A program made the translations under genes and the position numbers. Positions 51,701-59,435 of a stretch of DNA of 64,000 bases are shown here, in pieces (within the stretch, counting starts at the first letter, position 1; the number at the start of each line of letters is the position of its first letter). The DNA is taken from assembly GCF_007827955.1 (NCBI RefSeq), contig NZ_VITR01000009.1, forward strand, positions 186,001 to 250,000, in the 5' to 3' direction. The DNA is from Nitrospirillum pindoramense (GTDB lineage Bacteria > Pseudomonadota > Alphaproteobacteria > Azospirillales > Azospirillaceae). The notes below the pieces were generated by a model. The model was not told the DNA's origin. It was given only the letters and a program-made list of their open reading frames with translations, and did no database searches.

Positions 51701-51825
51701 TGGGCCTGGCGGAACTGCGCCACGGCGAGGGGCTGGACGACCTCTACGCCCGCGCCGACGCCGCCCTCTACCGCGCCAAGGAGGCCGGCCGTAACCGGGT
51801 GGAAATGATCCACTCGGCGGGGTGA
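48712..51825 (+). CDS. Propeller-sensor diguanylate cyclase (Reg_prop, Y_Y_Y, GGDEF)
   Basis: 1037 residues. A signal peptide or anchor comes first (GIRLCGIALLMAGAGLYPHA). Two seven-bladed two-component-regulator propellers follow from about 55 to 690, with repeats such as DGFIWVGTQSGLARWDG, DGHLWVGTNSLALYD and QGRLWVGTFGGGLALM. A Y_Y_Y domain (ALDYTSPGRNLYAYQLEGYD, about 740-815), one membrane helix (about 822-842), a coiled stalk and a C-terminal GGDEF domain complete it. The active site is GGEEF at 951-955, with an inhibitory RxxD site (RGTD) five residues ahead. So it should sense a periplasmic ligand and make cyclic di-GMP, with product inhibition. Reg_prop/Y_Y_Y sensors often detect polysaccharides. 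Confidence 0.92.
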   Translation: MMGGSILSVARIGGSLIRGIRLCGIALLMAGAGLYPHAWAAGMERWSGLAETVFQNYGRDQGLPHPVPTALVQDHDGFIWVGTQSGLARWDGYRFKSYTADLAVAGSLPSDFVKSLFVDPDGHLWVGTNSLALYDAAGDRFETIPLGPIAGRPDIGAITGDGDHGLWIGTEDGLRHLDIASRAVTALRAGAPQVGDLPAGRVQAVLRDGAGGLWVGTARGLAYRAPDGATFTAVPLPQATSADTQPTNVSVLFQDGDGRIWIGTIRQGLFVIDTPGASPHAVNPGATDLMGWISAICAAGPDEIWVGLRNRSIVVIDTRTGAMRPIRHDRTQPNSLAHDDIWALMRDSAGSLWVGGTGGLSYHPHDSGLIATVFGGSRPGGLSASDVFAVMAARDGHVWLGYFDGGVDVIDPLAGRVAALRPDPGRPEDALPPDIVYSMTQDEAGRVYIATRRGVYRADAAALAVRRVTLSGRDPAAPTETIVIHQGMLWVGGEEDGLHSYSMDGPGGTPGRPVFGGAPHDQEQLSDRTIRALLTVGDHELWIGTRNGLNHFDLATGKVEHIAPAPEDPQGLPDPYISSLLIDRQGRLWVGTFGGGLALMTGRDANGKPRFRHFGIAQGMPHPNVCSLQMDGEGVIWAGTDDGLARIDPQTLEIRAVRRADGSALVDYFVGASAATPAGEALFGSKGGLTVVRPGTLPAWRFAAPVVITDLRVGGQAYPVGRLKKDAPLVLTPETDSLAVEFAALDYTSPGRNLYAYQLEGYDSGWIKADVTRRLALYSNLPPGNYTLRLRGSNRDGLWTERDMALPLRVTPAWYQRLWVRLLAAGLLVLAVVVVVRWRTRYLRRRQAELEHQIADRTADLRAANDRLLHLATTDPLTGCANRRHFMERAQDMVALANRHGTPLTLAILDLDDFKRVNDTHGHPGGDAVLATAGRMIASHVRGTDLVGRIGGEEFAVVMPHTAAQGARLLADRVRQAIGDDCVPIEGGAAIRITASLGLAELRHGEGLDDLYARADAALYRAKEAGRNRVEMIHSAG

Positions 51826-51986
51826 GCGTCAAACGCCCCCGATATTCCCGGCCAGGTCCCGCCGCCCCGGCGGTTGCCCATCGCGGCATTTATGTTACCG
51901 TTATCAGGAAGGCCGTCGCTGGTTCCGCCGCTGGTTCCTTGGCCGGGACCCGTTGCCGGCCCATAAAATGAAACGGGAGGATAAAC

Positions 51987-53681
51987 GTGCCCCTATCCCT
52001 CAACCGCCGCGCCGTGTTGCGCGCGGGTGCGGCCGTGGCGACCGCCCCCTATTTTTGGATTCCAGCCCGTGCCGACGACGGCATCTGGTTCACCAGGACG
52101 ACAGAGCCATTCGTGGAGCTTGAAACCACGGCGGGCCGCGTGCGGGGTGGACACGACCGGGGCGCGCTGGCCTTCAGGGGCATTCCCTACGCGGGTCCCG
52201 TCTCGGGCCGGAACCGTTTCAAGGCCCCGCCCAAGGTGTCGCCATGGACGGGGGTGCGGGACGCGACGTTGCTGGGCCCGCCGGCCCTGCAAGGGCCGGG
52301 CACCACCTACGGGGAGCACGAACCCGCCTACAGCGAAGACTGCCTGGTGCTGAACGTCTGGACCCCGGCGGTGAACGACGGCGCCAAGCGGCCGGTCATG
52401 GTCTACTGCCACGGCGGTGGCTTCACCACCGGCAGTGGTGGCCAGCGCATCCAGGACGGCGCCCGCCTGGCCGCGACCTACGACGTGGTGGTGGTGGCGA
52501 CCAATCACCGGCTGGGGCTGCTGGGCTATCTTTATCTGGGTGACCTGGGGGGTGCGGACTACGCCACTTCCGGCAACCAGGGCATCCTCGACATTATCGC
52601 GGCGCTGGGCTGGGTTAAGGACAACATCGCCACCTTCGGCGGCGACCCCGGCAATGTCATGGTGTTCGGCGAGTCCGGCGGCAGTGCCAAGACCTGCGCC
52701 GTCATGGCCATGCCGGCCTCTCAAGGGCTGTACCACAAGGCCGGCCTGCAAAGCGGCCACCTGCTGCGCGGCTTGCCGAGGGAGGTGGCGACGGAAACGA
52801 CCCGCCGCGTGCTGGCGGCACTGGATATCGCACCCAAGGACTTCACCAGGCTGCACGACGTGCCGGCGGACAAGCTGCTGGCCCTGCAACTGGCCGCCGA
52901 AAAGGGCCAGGGGCCCCTGGCCGTGCCGACCCCGGAATGGCGGGCCAGCCATCCCCCGCCCCGGCCCAGCCTGGCGACCCTTCGTGCCGCCAAGCCCGGC
53001 GGATGGGGTCCAGTGGTGGACGGGACCACACTGCCCCATGATCCTTTCGACCCGGCGGCGCCCGCCATCGCGGCCGGCATACCGCTGCTGATCGGCACTA
53101 TGCGGGATGAGGCCACCTTTTTCGAACGCGACCACCCGGCGTTTTTCCACATGGATGCCGCCGGACTGGACGCCCATATGCGACGTGCCCTGGGCGACGA
53201 CGCGCAACGTGTCCTGGCAACCTACCGGCGGACCCGGCCCGACGCCACGCCGGTGGAACAGGGCATCGCCATCGAGACCGCCATCAGCATGGGCAACGGT
53301 GCCGTCGCCATCGCCGATCGCAAGGCCGCGCAGGCGGCCCCCGTCTATCGCTACCGCAACGACTTCCCGTCCAACATCGCCATCAAGGGCACGGACTGGA
53401 CCTTGCGCGCCGGCCACGCCACCGACATCTCCGTCACCTTCCTGAACACGGAAATGCCGGACCTGCAGGGTGACGGCCCTGGCTTGGTGGAAGCCTCCAA
53501 GGCCGTCAGCGGCTATTTCACCAGCTTCGCCCGCAGCGGCGTGCCCACCGCCGCCAGGCAGCCCGCTTGGCCCCGCTACAACATCAAGGATCGCGCCGTC
53601 ATGCTGTTGAACAGCCAATGCCAGGTGGCCCTGGACCCCGACGGCCAGGAACGGGAGATGTGGCAGGCGATGGGGGTGTGA
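51987..53681 (+). CDS. Tat-exported type B carboxylesterase
   Basis: 564 residues. N-terminus LNRRAVLRAGAAVATAPYF fits a twin-arginine signal. Type B carboxylesterase/lipase fold: TTAGRVRGGHDRGALAFRGI, YSEDCLVLNVWTP, PVMVYCHGGGF (oxyanion), GNQGILDIIAALGWVKDNIA, nucleophile in VFGESGGSAKT, and late acid and His positions (GTMRDEATFFERDHP and a His in LRAGHATDI). The GTG at 51987 has GGGAGG six bases upstream, which decides the start. Hydrolyses an unknown ester, perhaps of plant origin as judged by neighbours. Convergent with the YciI-like gene. Confidence 0.88.
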   Translation: MPLSLNRRAVLRAGAAVATAPYFWIPARADDGIWFTRTTEPFVELETTAGRVRGGHDRGALAFRGIPYAGPVSGRNRFKAPPKVSPWTGVRDATLLGPPALQGPGTTYGEHEPAYSEDCLVLNVWTPAVNDGAKRPVMVYCHGGGFTTGSGGQRIQDGARLAATYDVVVVATNHRLGLLGYLYLGDLGGADYATSGNQGILDIIAALGWVKDNIATFGGDPGNVMVFGESGGSAKTCAVMAMPASQGLYHKAGLQSGHLLRGLPREVATETTRRVLAALDIAPKDFTRLHDVPADKLLALQLAAEKGQGPLAVPTPEWRASHPPPRPSLATLRAAKPGGWGPVVDGTTLPHDPFDPAAPAIAAGIPLLIGTMRDEATFFERDHPAFFHMDAAGLDAHMRRALGDDAQRVLATYRRTRPDATPVEQGIAIETAISMGNGAVAIADRKAAQAAPVYRYRNDFPSNIAIKGTDWTLRAGHATDISVTFLNTEMPDLQGDGPGLVEASKAVSGYFTSFARSGVPTAARQPAWPRYNIKDRAVMLLNSQCQVALDPDGQEREMWQAMGV

Positions 53682-53700
53682 CGTCCCCCAGGCGCGACCG

Positions 53701-54075
53701 TCAGGCCACCCCTAGATCCTCCGGCCCGTACAGCGGCCGGATCTCGATCTCGCTGGGGCCCATCATGGGGTTGGGGCAGCGCCTTACCCAGGCGACCGCC
53801 TCTTCCATGTCCTTGACCTCCCACAGCCAGAAGCCGGCGACCAGGTCGCGCGGGTTGGGAAACGGGCCGTCGATCACCGTGCGGTGCGGACCATCGAAGG
53901 CCACGCGCTTGCCCCGCGCGCTGGGCGTGAGCCCCTCCGCCATGACCAGGATGCCGGCCTCGCGCAGGTCGTCATTGAAGCGGCCCATCGCCGCCATCAT
54001 CGCATCCATCCAGTCCTTGGGCGGCAGCCCCCTTTCGCTGTCCTCGGTCGCCTTCACCAGCACCATCACGCGCAT
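53701..54075 (-). CDS. YciI/DGPF-family small protein
   Basis: 124 residues, dimeric ferredoxin-like fold of the YciI-like (DGPF) family: MRVMVLVKATEDSERG, AEGLTPSARGKRVAF and the family motif VIDGPFPNPRDLVAGFWLWE. These proteins often lie next to ECF sigma factors or act as small oxidoreductase or dehalogenase relatives; no sigma gene is next to this one. The ATG at 54075 is set by the family start; earlier codons to 54144 look non-coding. Divergent from the TetR-type gene at 54350. Confidence 0.88.
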   Translation of the reverse strand: MRVMVLVKATEDSERGLPPKDWMDAMMAAMGRFNDDLREAGILVMAEGLTPSARGKRVAFDGPHRTVIDGPFPNPRDLVAGFWLWEVKDMEEAVAWVRRCPNPMMGPSEIEIRPLYGPEDLGVA

Positions 54076-54349
54076 CGCCAGTCTCCCTGGGGGTTGGGCC
54101 GGGCCGACGGCCTGGCATCGGAACGACGAACGGGGCGATGGCAAACCGACACCCGCCGGCCCACTTTCCCACGGACCGGCCGGCGGCGCCCTGTTGACAG
54201 ATGGACGGGCAAGCAGCGTTGACGGGTCGGCACCACCACGTTACAGCAAGACGGGGGCCCCGCGAGACGGCGCGACCAAGCGCGTGATGTTTGCCTGACA
54301 GAAAAACTTCGGCGCACGGCCCATCCAATCCATGTCACCGGGGAAGGCC

Positions 54350-54958
54350 ATGGCCAGAAAGAGCGCCGCTTCGAGCCAGTATCACAGGGAAAATCTCCGA
54401 CGGGACCTTATCGAGGCCGCGCTGGGATATGTCGCCGAGCACGGGCACGATACGCTTTCCGTCCGTACCCTGGCGAACCGGGTGGGCGTTTCATCCGGCG
54501 CGCCCTACCATCATTTCGCCGACCGCCGCTCGCTGCTGCTGGCATTGGCCCTGGAGGGTTATGAGCGTCTGATCCGCCCGAGCGTCGGGCAAGGACGGGC
54601 CACATCCGACCCCGTGGAATACCTGACGGCGACCAGCCACCAATTCCTGACGTTCGCGATACAAAACCCCCGGCTGTTCGAACTGATGTACGAGAGCGAA
54701 CTCACCCGGCCGGAACTGGACCCCGCGATCCGGGAAGCACAGTTTCGCGGGTTCTCATTGCTGAAAGACGCCATCATGACCGCCGTGCCGTCGATGTCGG
54801 AAGAGGAGTTCTCGTTCCGGCTTTTGGCGATCTGGTCGACGCTCTACGGCTTCGCCACACTGCGCAATAAGCAGATGGTGAAGCCTTACGAAATGGGTCA
54901 GGAGGCGGCCGACGCCGTCGTGAAATCCGTTGTCAGGGGCGCCCTGGCCGGCAGCTGA
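54350..54958 (+). CDS. TetR/AcrR-family transcription regulator
   Basis: 202 residues. The N-terminal HTH reads LRRDLIEAALGYVAEHGHDT, then SVRTLANRVGVSSGAPYHHF and ADRRSLLLALALEGY. The C-terminal ligand domain is of the WHG/TetR_C_33 kind (FLTFAIQNPRLFELMYESEL, FRLLAIWSTLYGFATL). The ATG at 54350 has GGGGAAGG upstream. A 9-9 palindrome lies 88 bases after its stop and ahead of the flavin monooxygenase gene, so it most likely represses the downstream catabolic genes until an aromatic or glycoside ligand binds. That role is inferred from position. Confidence 0.88.
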   Translation: MARKSAASSQYHRENLRRDLIEAALGYVAEHGHDTLSVRTLANRVGVSSGAPYHHFADRRSLLLALALEGYERLIRPSVGQGRATSDPVEYLTATSHQFLTFAIQNPRLFELMYESELTRPELDPAIREAQFRGFSLLKDAIMTAVPSMSEEEFSFRLLAIWSTLYGFATLRNKQMVKPYEMGQEAADAVVKSVVRGALAGS

Positions 54959-55045
54959 TCAAGCCATCCGGCGACCCGCCGGCTGCGCGCCCGACCCCCA
55001 ATCCGTTTCCCGCCGCGCACGCCCGCTTGACAGGCCGCACGGCTT

Positions 55046-55066
55046 AATCTAAGCATTGCTTAGATT
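55046..55066. promoter_or_regulatory. Palindromic operator, probably for the TetR-type regulator
   Basis: AATCTAAGC at 55046-55054 and GCTTAGATT at 55058-55066 form a perfect inverted repeat with a 3-base centre. A TTGACA (-35-like) lies at 55027-55032, so the palindrome covers the expected -10 region and start point. It is 64 bases upstream of the flavin monooxygenase ATG. A second -35-like TTGACG follows at 55069. Confidence 0.7.
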
Positions 55067-55129
55067 GGTTGACGCACCTATCCCCGGCCAAAAAATCCGG
55101 GTAATCCGATAATAAAACGGGAGGGCTTG

Positions 55130-56377
55130 ATGGGAACATCCATCAAGGGAACCATCGCCATCGTGGGCGCAGGGCCCGGGGGCATGGCCGCGGCACTTGC
55201 CGCTATTCGACTGGGATTCAACGTCGCCTTGTTCGAGCGGGCCACGGAGATCAAGGCCGCCGGCAATATTCTGAACCTTTGGCCACCGCCTCAGAAAATA
55301 CTTAAGCTCATCGGGGTTGATACCGAGGATCTGGGCGCCCCCTGCCGTACCTTTTTCGAGCGTCATGACGGCAAGGTCCGCGCCGAGGTGATCCTGCCGC
55401 CCGAGGTGGAGCGGGAATATGGCGGGGGCTTCATCGGCCTGCTGCGCTGGGGACTTTACAAGCGCATGGTCGATGCCCTGCCCCCGGGCGTCCTGCGCCT
55501 GGATCACACGCTGACCGGCGTGCGGGATGGGGCCGGCAAGGTCCACCTGACCTTCGCCAACGGCCAGAATTTCGAAGCCGATGTGCTGGTCGGCGCCGAT
55601 GGCATCAACTCCTTTGTCCGCAAATGGCTGTGGGGCGACGCCCCCATCCGCCACCAGCGCCTGCATCTGGTCGGCGGCTATCTGTTCCTGGACACGCCGC
55701 CGGAGGGCCGGGGGGTCATCGCCCACAACCGCACCACCCAGGTCAGCTACACCCCCATCCGGCACGAGGGGAAATGGGGCTATGAGTGGTGGGTGCTGGA
55801 GGCCTGCGACCCCTCCCAGCCACCGCCCGGCGACCTTCTCGCCTACAGCAGGGATCGGGCCAGGGGCTTCACCCAACGGGTGCGTGACCTGATTGACGCG
55901 ACCCCCGTGGCCCATCTGCAGCGGTGGGAGATCCGGGACCGCCCACCCTTGAAGCAATGGTCCAAGGGGCGCGCCACCCTGGTGGGCGACGCGGCCCATC
56001 CCACCTCCCCCTATGCGGCGTATGGGGCCGGGATGTCGATCGAGGACGGGTATTTCCTGGCCCGCGAACTGGACGCCGTGTCGCTCTCCGACACAGAGGC
56101 GGTCCGCCAGGCGCTGCAACGATACGAGGACAGGCGCAAGCCGCACACCGCCCAGGTCAGCCAGGGCGCGTACCATACCGGCCGCGCCTTCCACCACATG
56201 CCCAAGGCTCTGCGTCCGGTGCGGGACTGGGTCTTCGACCACACCCCGGTGCTGCAGAAGTTCGTGGGCGACGCCATGCCCGGCCACATCCTGTCGCAGC
56301 TGGCGGAAATCGAGGACGCGCCCCCCTTCGAGACGGCGGCCAACCGGCACCGCGTCCCGGTCCGGGCGGCCCCGTGA
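55130..56377 (+). CDS. FAD-dependent monooxygenase (PHBH/salicylate hydroxylase fold)
   Basis: 415 residues, cytoplasmic flavoprotein using NAD(P)H. The Rossmann FAD motif AIVGAGPGGMAAALAAIRLG lies near residues 10-29. DVLVGADGINSFVRKWLWG is the DG motif that contacts FAD and NAD(P)H. GDAAHPTSPYAAYGAGMSIE near 286-305 is the second FAD motif. This pattern is that of aromatic ring hydroxylases, not of the GMC-type sugar oxidases known to act before C-glycoside deglycosidases. Its likely substrate is therefore the aromatic aglycone, though a role in sugar oxidation cannot be excluded. The ATG at 55130 has GGGAGG about six bases upstream. First gene of the operator-controlled run. Confidence 0.87.
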   Translation: MGTSIKGTIAIVGAGPGGMAAALAAIRLGFNVALFERATEIKAAGNILNLWPPPQKILKLIGVDTEDLGAPCRTFFERHDGKVRAEVILPPEVEREYGGGFIGLLRWGLYKRMVDALPPGVLRLDHTLTGVRDGAGKVHLTFANGQNFEADVLVGADGINSFVRKWLWGDAPIRHQRLHLVGGYLFLDTPPEGRGVIAHNRTTQVSYTPIRHEGKWGYEWWVLEACDPSQPPPGDLLAYSRDRARGFTQRVRDLIDATPVAHLQRWEIRDRPPLKQWSKGRATLVGDAAHPTSPYAAYGAGMSIEDGYFLARELDAVSLSDTEAVRQALQRYEDRRKPHTAQVSQGAYHTGRAFHHMPKALRPVRDWVFDHTPVLQKFVGDAMPGHILSQLAEIEDAPPFETAANRHRVPVRAAP

Positions 56378-56478
56378 GTCCGGTCGCCCAATGAAACACC
56401 GCCGCGACCATCGCGCATCGTCGGCATCCAAAGCGAAATGACAGTCCGCCCCCCATCCATGCGCGGCAGGAGGACCAA

Positions 56479-57378
56479 TTGACCGCCAAATTCAAATACG
56501 GCGTTTCCCTCTACAGCTTCACCGACGACCTCAACACGGTGATGACGCTGGAGGACGCCATGGCCGCCATCGCGGACATGGGCGCCACCGGCGTGGAGAT
56601 CCTGGGCGAGGCGCACATCCCGGGCTATCCCGACCCCGACCCCGCCTGGGTGGACCGCTGGTACGCCCTGCTGGACCGGCATGCGCTGGAGCCGACCAAC
56701 TACGGCTGCTGGATCGACACCCGGCTGCGCCTGGACCGGCCGCTGGATTCCGTGACGGCGGCGGGCCACCTGGTGCGTGACATCGACCTGGCCGCGCGGC
56801 TGGGCTTCAAGTTCGTGCGCCCCAAGATCGGCGTCGTGTCCCTCGACCTAGTGCCGGACCCCATCTGGGAGGACACCATCGTCCGCGCGCTCGAAACGGC
56901 GGAACGCCGCGACGTCGTCATCTGCCCGGAGATCCACAGCCCGACGCCGATCCGCCACCCCGTCGTGGACAGCTACGTCGACTTCATCCAGCGCACCGGG
57001 ACCAAGCATTTCGGCCTGCTGCTGGACACCGGCGTCTTCCAGGACCGGCCGCTGCCGCCGCAGCCCGGCGAACATCCGGCGATGCGGCCCGGCTACCTGG
57101 ACGGCTGCAAGGTCCCGCCGGAGCACATCGAGGACATCATCCAATACGTCGTCTTCATCCAGGCCAAGTTCCACAACATCAACGACCAGTTCGTCGATGA
57201 GCAGATCCCTTGGGACAAGGTGGTGCCGGCGCTGAAGAAGGCCGGGTACGCCGGCTACCTCTCCAGCGAATACGAAGGGGAACGGCTGCCCTGGCGGTCG
57301 CTGGAGCAGGTGCGCCGCCAGCATGCGCTGATCCGTAAGCTGGAGCGGGACCACGACCGTTCCATCCGCCCCGCCTGA
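56479..57378 (+). CDS. C-glycoside deglycosidase alpha subunit (sugar phosphate isomerase/epimerase fold)
   Basis: 299-residue TIM barrel. Putative metal ligands are visible at Glu151 (CPEIHS), Asp183 (LLLDTG), His232 (KFHNIND) and Glu264 (SSEYEGE), the E-D-H-E set of this family, with His153 nearby. Proteins of this kind paired with a small beta subunit (DgpB-DgpC, DfgA-DfgB, CarB-CarC) cleave the C-C bond of 3-oxo-C-glycosides of flavonoids or other aromatics. The next gene, 20 bases on, is the beta subunit. The start is TTG at 56479 with AGGAGG six bases upstream. The aromatic substrate is unknown; the C-glycosidase call depends on the pairing. Confidence 0.82.
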   Translation: MTAKFKYGVSLYSFTDDLNTVMTLEDAMAAIADMGATGVEILGEAHIPGYPDPDPAWVDRWYALLDRHALEPTNYGCWIDTRLRLDRPLDSVTAAGHLVRDIDLAARLGFKFVRPKIGVVSLDLVPDPIWEDTIVRALETAERRDVVICPEIHSPTPIRHPVVDSYVDFIQRTGTKHFGLLLDTGVFQDRPLPPQPGEHPAMRPGYLDGCKVPPEHIEDIIQYVVFIQAKFHNINDQFVDEQIPWDKVVPALKKAGYAGYLSSEYEGERLPWRSLEQVRRQHALIRKLERDHDRSIRPA

Positions 57379-57398
57379 GCCTGAGGGAAAGCCCAGCC

Positions 57399-57800
57399 AT
57401 GCTTGAACGATCCATTATGCAGTCCAGCGGGTTCCGCAACATCGGCCCCACGGACGCGCCCAGCGGCTTCCAACTGCGGGTCCGCCTCCCCAACTACCGC
57501 GGCCAGCGCCTCAGCCTGGTCGATGGGGTGGACGTGACGGTGAATGGGGAGCGGTTCGACCATGCCGACAACCTGATCGCGGTCGGCGGCAAGACGTATG
57601 ACCTGGCGACCCTCAGGACCGAGACCGAGAACCGCTGGCCCTTGGACGAACTGGCCACGGTCATCGTGGCCAAGCCAGGCGGCCTGTCGGTGGGAGTTCA
57701 CCGGGTGGAGGTCGCGGTGCGCATCCGCCAGTCCTACATCCCTATCGAATTCCAGCCCAGCGTCATCAGCGAGACGCGGACCGCCACCATCGTCTTTTGA
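57399..57800 (+). CDS. C-glycoside deglycosidase beta subunit (DUF6379)
   Basis: 133 residues, all-beta. It matches the DUF6379 C-glycoside deglycosidase beta subunit pattern: FRNIGPTDAPSGFQLRVRLP, NYRGQRLSLVDGVDVTVNGE, YDLATLRTETENRWPLDELA and VGVHRVEVAVRIRQSYIPIE. It forms the hetero-oligomer with the alpha subunit encoded just upstream and helps hold the aglycone. A 10-bp GC hairpin follows, then the transporter gene. The presence of this subunit is the strongest evidence that the upstream isomerase-like protein is a deglycosidase. Confidence 0.85.
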   Translation: MLERSIMQSSGFRNIGPTDAPSGFQLRVRLPNYRGQRLSLVDGVDVTVNGERFDHADNLIAVGGKTYDLATLRTETENRWPLDELATVIVAKPGGLSVGVHRVEVAVRIRQSYIPIEFQPSVISETRTATIVF

Positions 57801-57808
57801 GCAAGCCC

Positions 57809-57835
57809 GCCGGGCGGCGCCATCGGCCGCCCGGC
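57809..57835 (+). other. Intercistronic GC hairpin between deglycosidase and transporter genes
   Basis: GCCGGGCGGC at 57809-57818 pairs perfectly with GCCGCCCGGC at 57826-57835 around a 7-nt loop. No T tract follows on either strand, so it is not a standard terminator. It may protect the upstream mRNA from decay or lower transporter expression. Confidence 0.55.
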
Positions 57836-57858
57836 CACGATAATAAGGGAGGAGGCCC

Positions 57859-59067
57859 ATGGTGGCCGTGAACACGTCCGTGGAGACCCCGGCCAGGCGC
57901 CAAGCCGGCGTCGGGCAAGGGGTGCTGGTCGTCCTGGCCGGCTTCCTCCCCATTCTTGCCATCGTGGCGCTGTCCCCCGCCGTGCCCAAGATCATGGAGC
58001 GCTTCGGCGCCGTCCCCGGTGTGGGCACGCTGGTGCCCCTGCTGGTGACGGCCCCCGGCCTGATGATCGCCCTGACATCGCCACTCATGGGATGGGTGGT
58101 GGACCGCTATGGCCGGCGCCGGCTGCTTCTGTGGGCCACCGCGATCTATGGCTTCTTGGGCATCGCCCCCTATTTCCTGGATGACCTGAAACTGATCATC
58201 GCGTCCCGCCTGGCCCTCGGCGTGGCGGAGGCGGGCATCCTCACCGTGACCAACACGCTGATCGGCGACTACTTCGCCCATGATCAGCGGCGCACCTGGC
58301 TGACGATCCAGGGGCTGGTCGGACCCGTCTTCGGCACCTCCGTCGTCGCCCTGTCCGGCTATATGACGGCCATGACCTGGAATGCGTCGTTCCTCATCTA
58401 CGCCGTGGCCTTCCCCATCTTCCTGGCCATGATCGTCTACATCTACGAGCCGGTGGTGGCGGCGGCCGCCACCGGACCCGGCGCCGCCAAGGTGGCGTTT
58501 CCCTGGGCCGACGTCGTCATCACCAGCCTGGTCACCCTGTTCTCCGCCAGCCTCTACTATGTCTACATCGTCCAGGTCGGCCTCGCCTTCGGGGAGGTCG
58601 GCGTCTCGTCGCCCCAGACGGTGGGCCTGCTGATCTCCATCGCCAGCATCGGCGTCTTTCTGGGCGCGGCCTTGTTCCAGTGGCTGTCCGGCCGCTTCAC
58701 GGGGCCGCAACAGATCCTGGCCTTCCTGCTGCTGCTGGGGGTGGGCCTGGTCGGCATCGGCATCGCCGGCGACCAGACGACGATGACGGCGGCGGCCTTC
58801 GTCCAGCAACTGGGCGCAGGCATCGCCATCCCGGCCCTGGTGCTGTGGTCGGTGTCGAAGCTACCGGCCGAGCGTCGTGGCCGAGGCATGGGCGTCTGGG
58901 CCGGCTGCTTTTTCCTGGGGCAGTTCACCAGCCCGCTGTTCGTCACCGCCGCCAAAGGCGTGGCGGGCACGATGCAGGGCGCGTTCGGCGTACTGGGCGG
59001 CGCGGCCCTGGCCGGCGCCCTGATCGCGCTCGCTTGCGTGCTGCGCGGCCGGAGGGGGACGCCCTGA
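57859..59067 (+). CDS. MFS transporter
   Basis: 402-residue inner-membrane transporter with about 12 helices. The conserved loop 2-3 motif is GWVVDRYGRRRLLLW. Helices include VLVVLAGFLPILAIVALSP and VLGGAALAGALIALACVL. GGGAGGAGG precedes the ATG, a strong ribosome binding site. Its place directly after the deglycosidase genes suggests uptake of the C-glycoside or an aglycone product; export of a product is the alternative. Confidence 0.88.
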   Translation: MVAVNTSVETPARRQAGVGQGVLVVLAGFLPILAIVALSPAVPKIMERFGAVPGVGTLVPLLVTAPGLMIALTSPLMGWVVDRYGRRRLLLWATAIYGFLGIAPYFLDDLKLIIASRLALGVAEAGILTVTNTLIGDYFAHDQRRTWLTIQGLVGPVFGTSVVALSGYMTAMTWNASFLIYAVAFPIFLAMIVYIYEPVVAAAATGPGAAKVAFPWADVVITSLVTLFSASLYYVYIVQVGLAFGEVGVSSPQTVGLLISIASIGVFLGAALFQWLSGRFTGPQQILAFLLLLGVGLVGIGIAGDQTTMTAAAFVQQLGAGIAIPALVLWSVSKLPAERRGRGMGVWAGCFFLGQFTSPLFVTAAKGVAGTMQGAFGVLGGAALAGALIALACVLRGRRGTP

Positions 59068-59435
59068 CAAGGCGCAACGACGGTGGCGGCTGGATTGTAA
59101 CGCGGTCCGGCCCGAACCGGCACTTGGAACCGACGGCCACACGGCCGATCGGCTAAAATAAAGAACGAACACCAACCTCACCCACGAACCTCACCGGGAG
59201 AGCCGTTTTGAAACGGCTGTCCCGTGCCTGGCGACGTCCATGCGCTGGCGGAAATGGTCTGCCCCGCATCCATCTGGTGGACAAACCATTGGAACGCGGC
59301 CCCGGATGCGCGCGGATGCGCCAAAATCCCGAAATCGTCCGGCATGGGTCCGACAGGGGACTTTCCTGGAAGCCTATGGCTCAGCCCGGTCACGGTGGAC
59401 GGAAAACGGGCAACCAATAAAATGGTGAGGTTCAC
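59068..59435. other. Gap inside the catabolic cluster, bounded by inverted 10-mers
   Basis: About 368 bases without a convincing gene. GAACCTCACC at 59186-59195 and its reverse complement GGTGAGGTTC at 59424-59433 bracket most of it; the right copy also supplies the ribosome binding site of the next gene. A hairpin (AGCCGTTT-TG-AAACGGCT) lies at 59201-59218. Short frames on both strands look random. It could hold a second promoter or be the scar of a small insertion. Confidence 0.4.

Noticed and set aside
59178-59435. Minus-strand 85-codon frame in the cluster gap
   Set aside because: No ribosome binding site, no motif, and it would read against the operon from within the next gene's leader.
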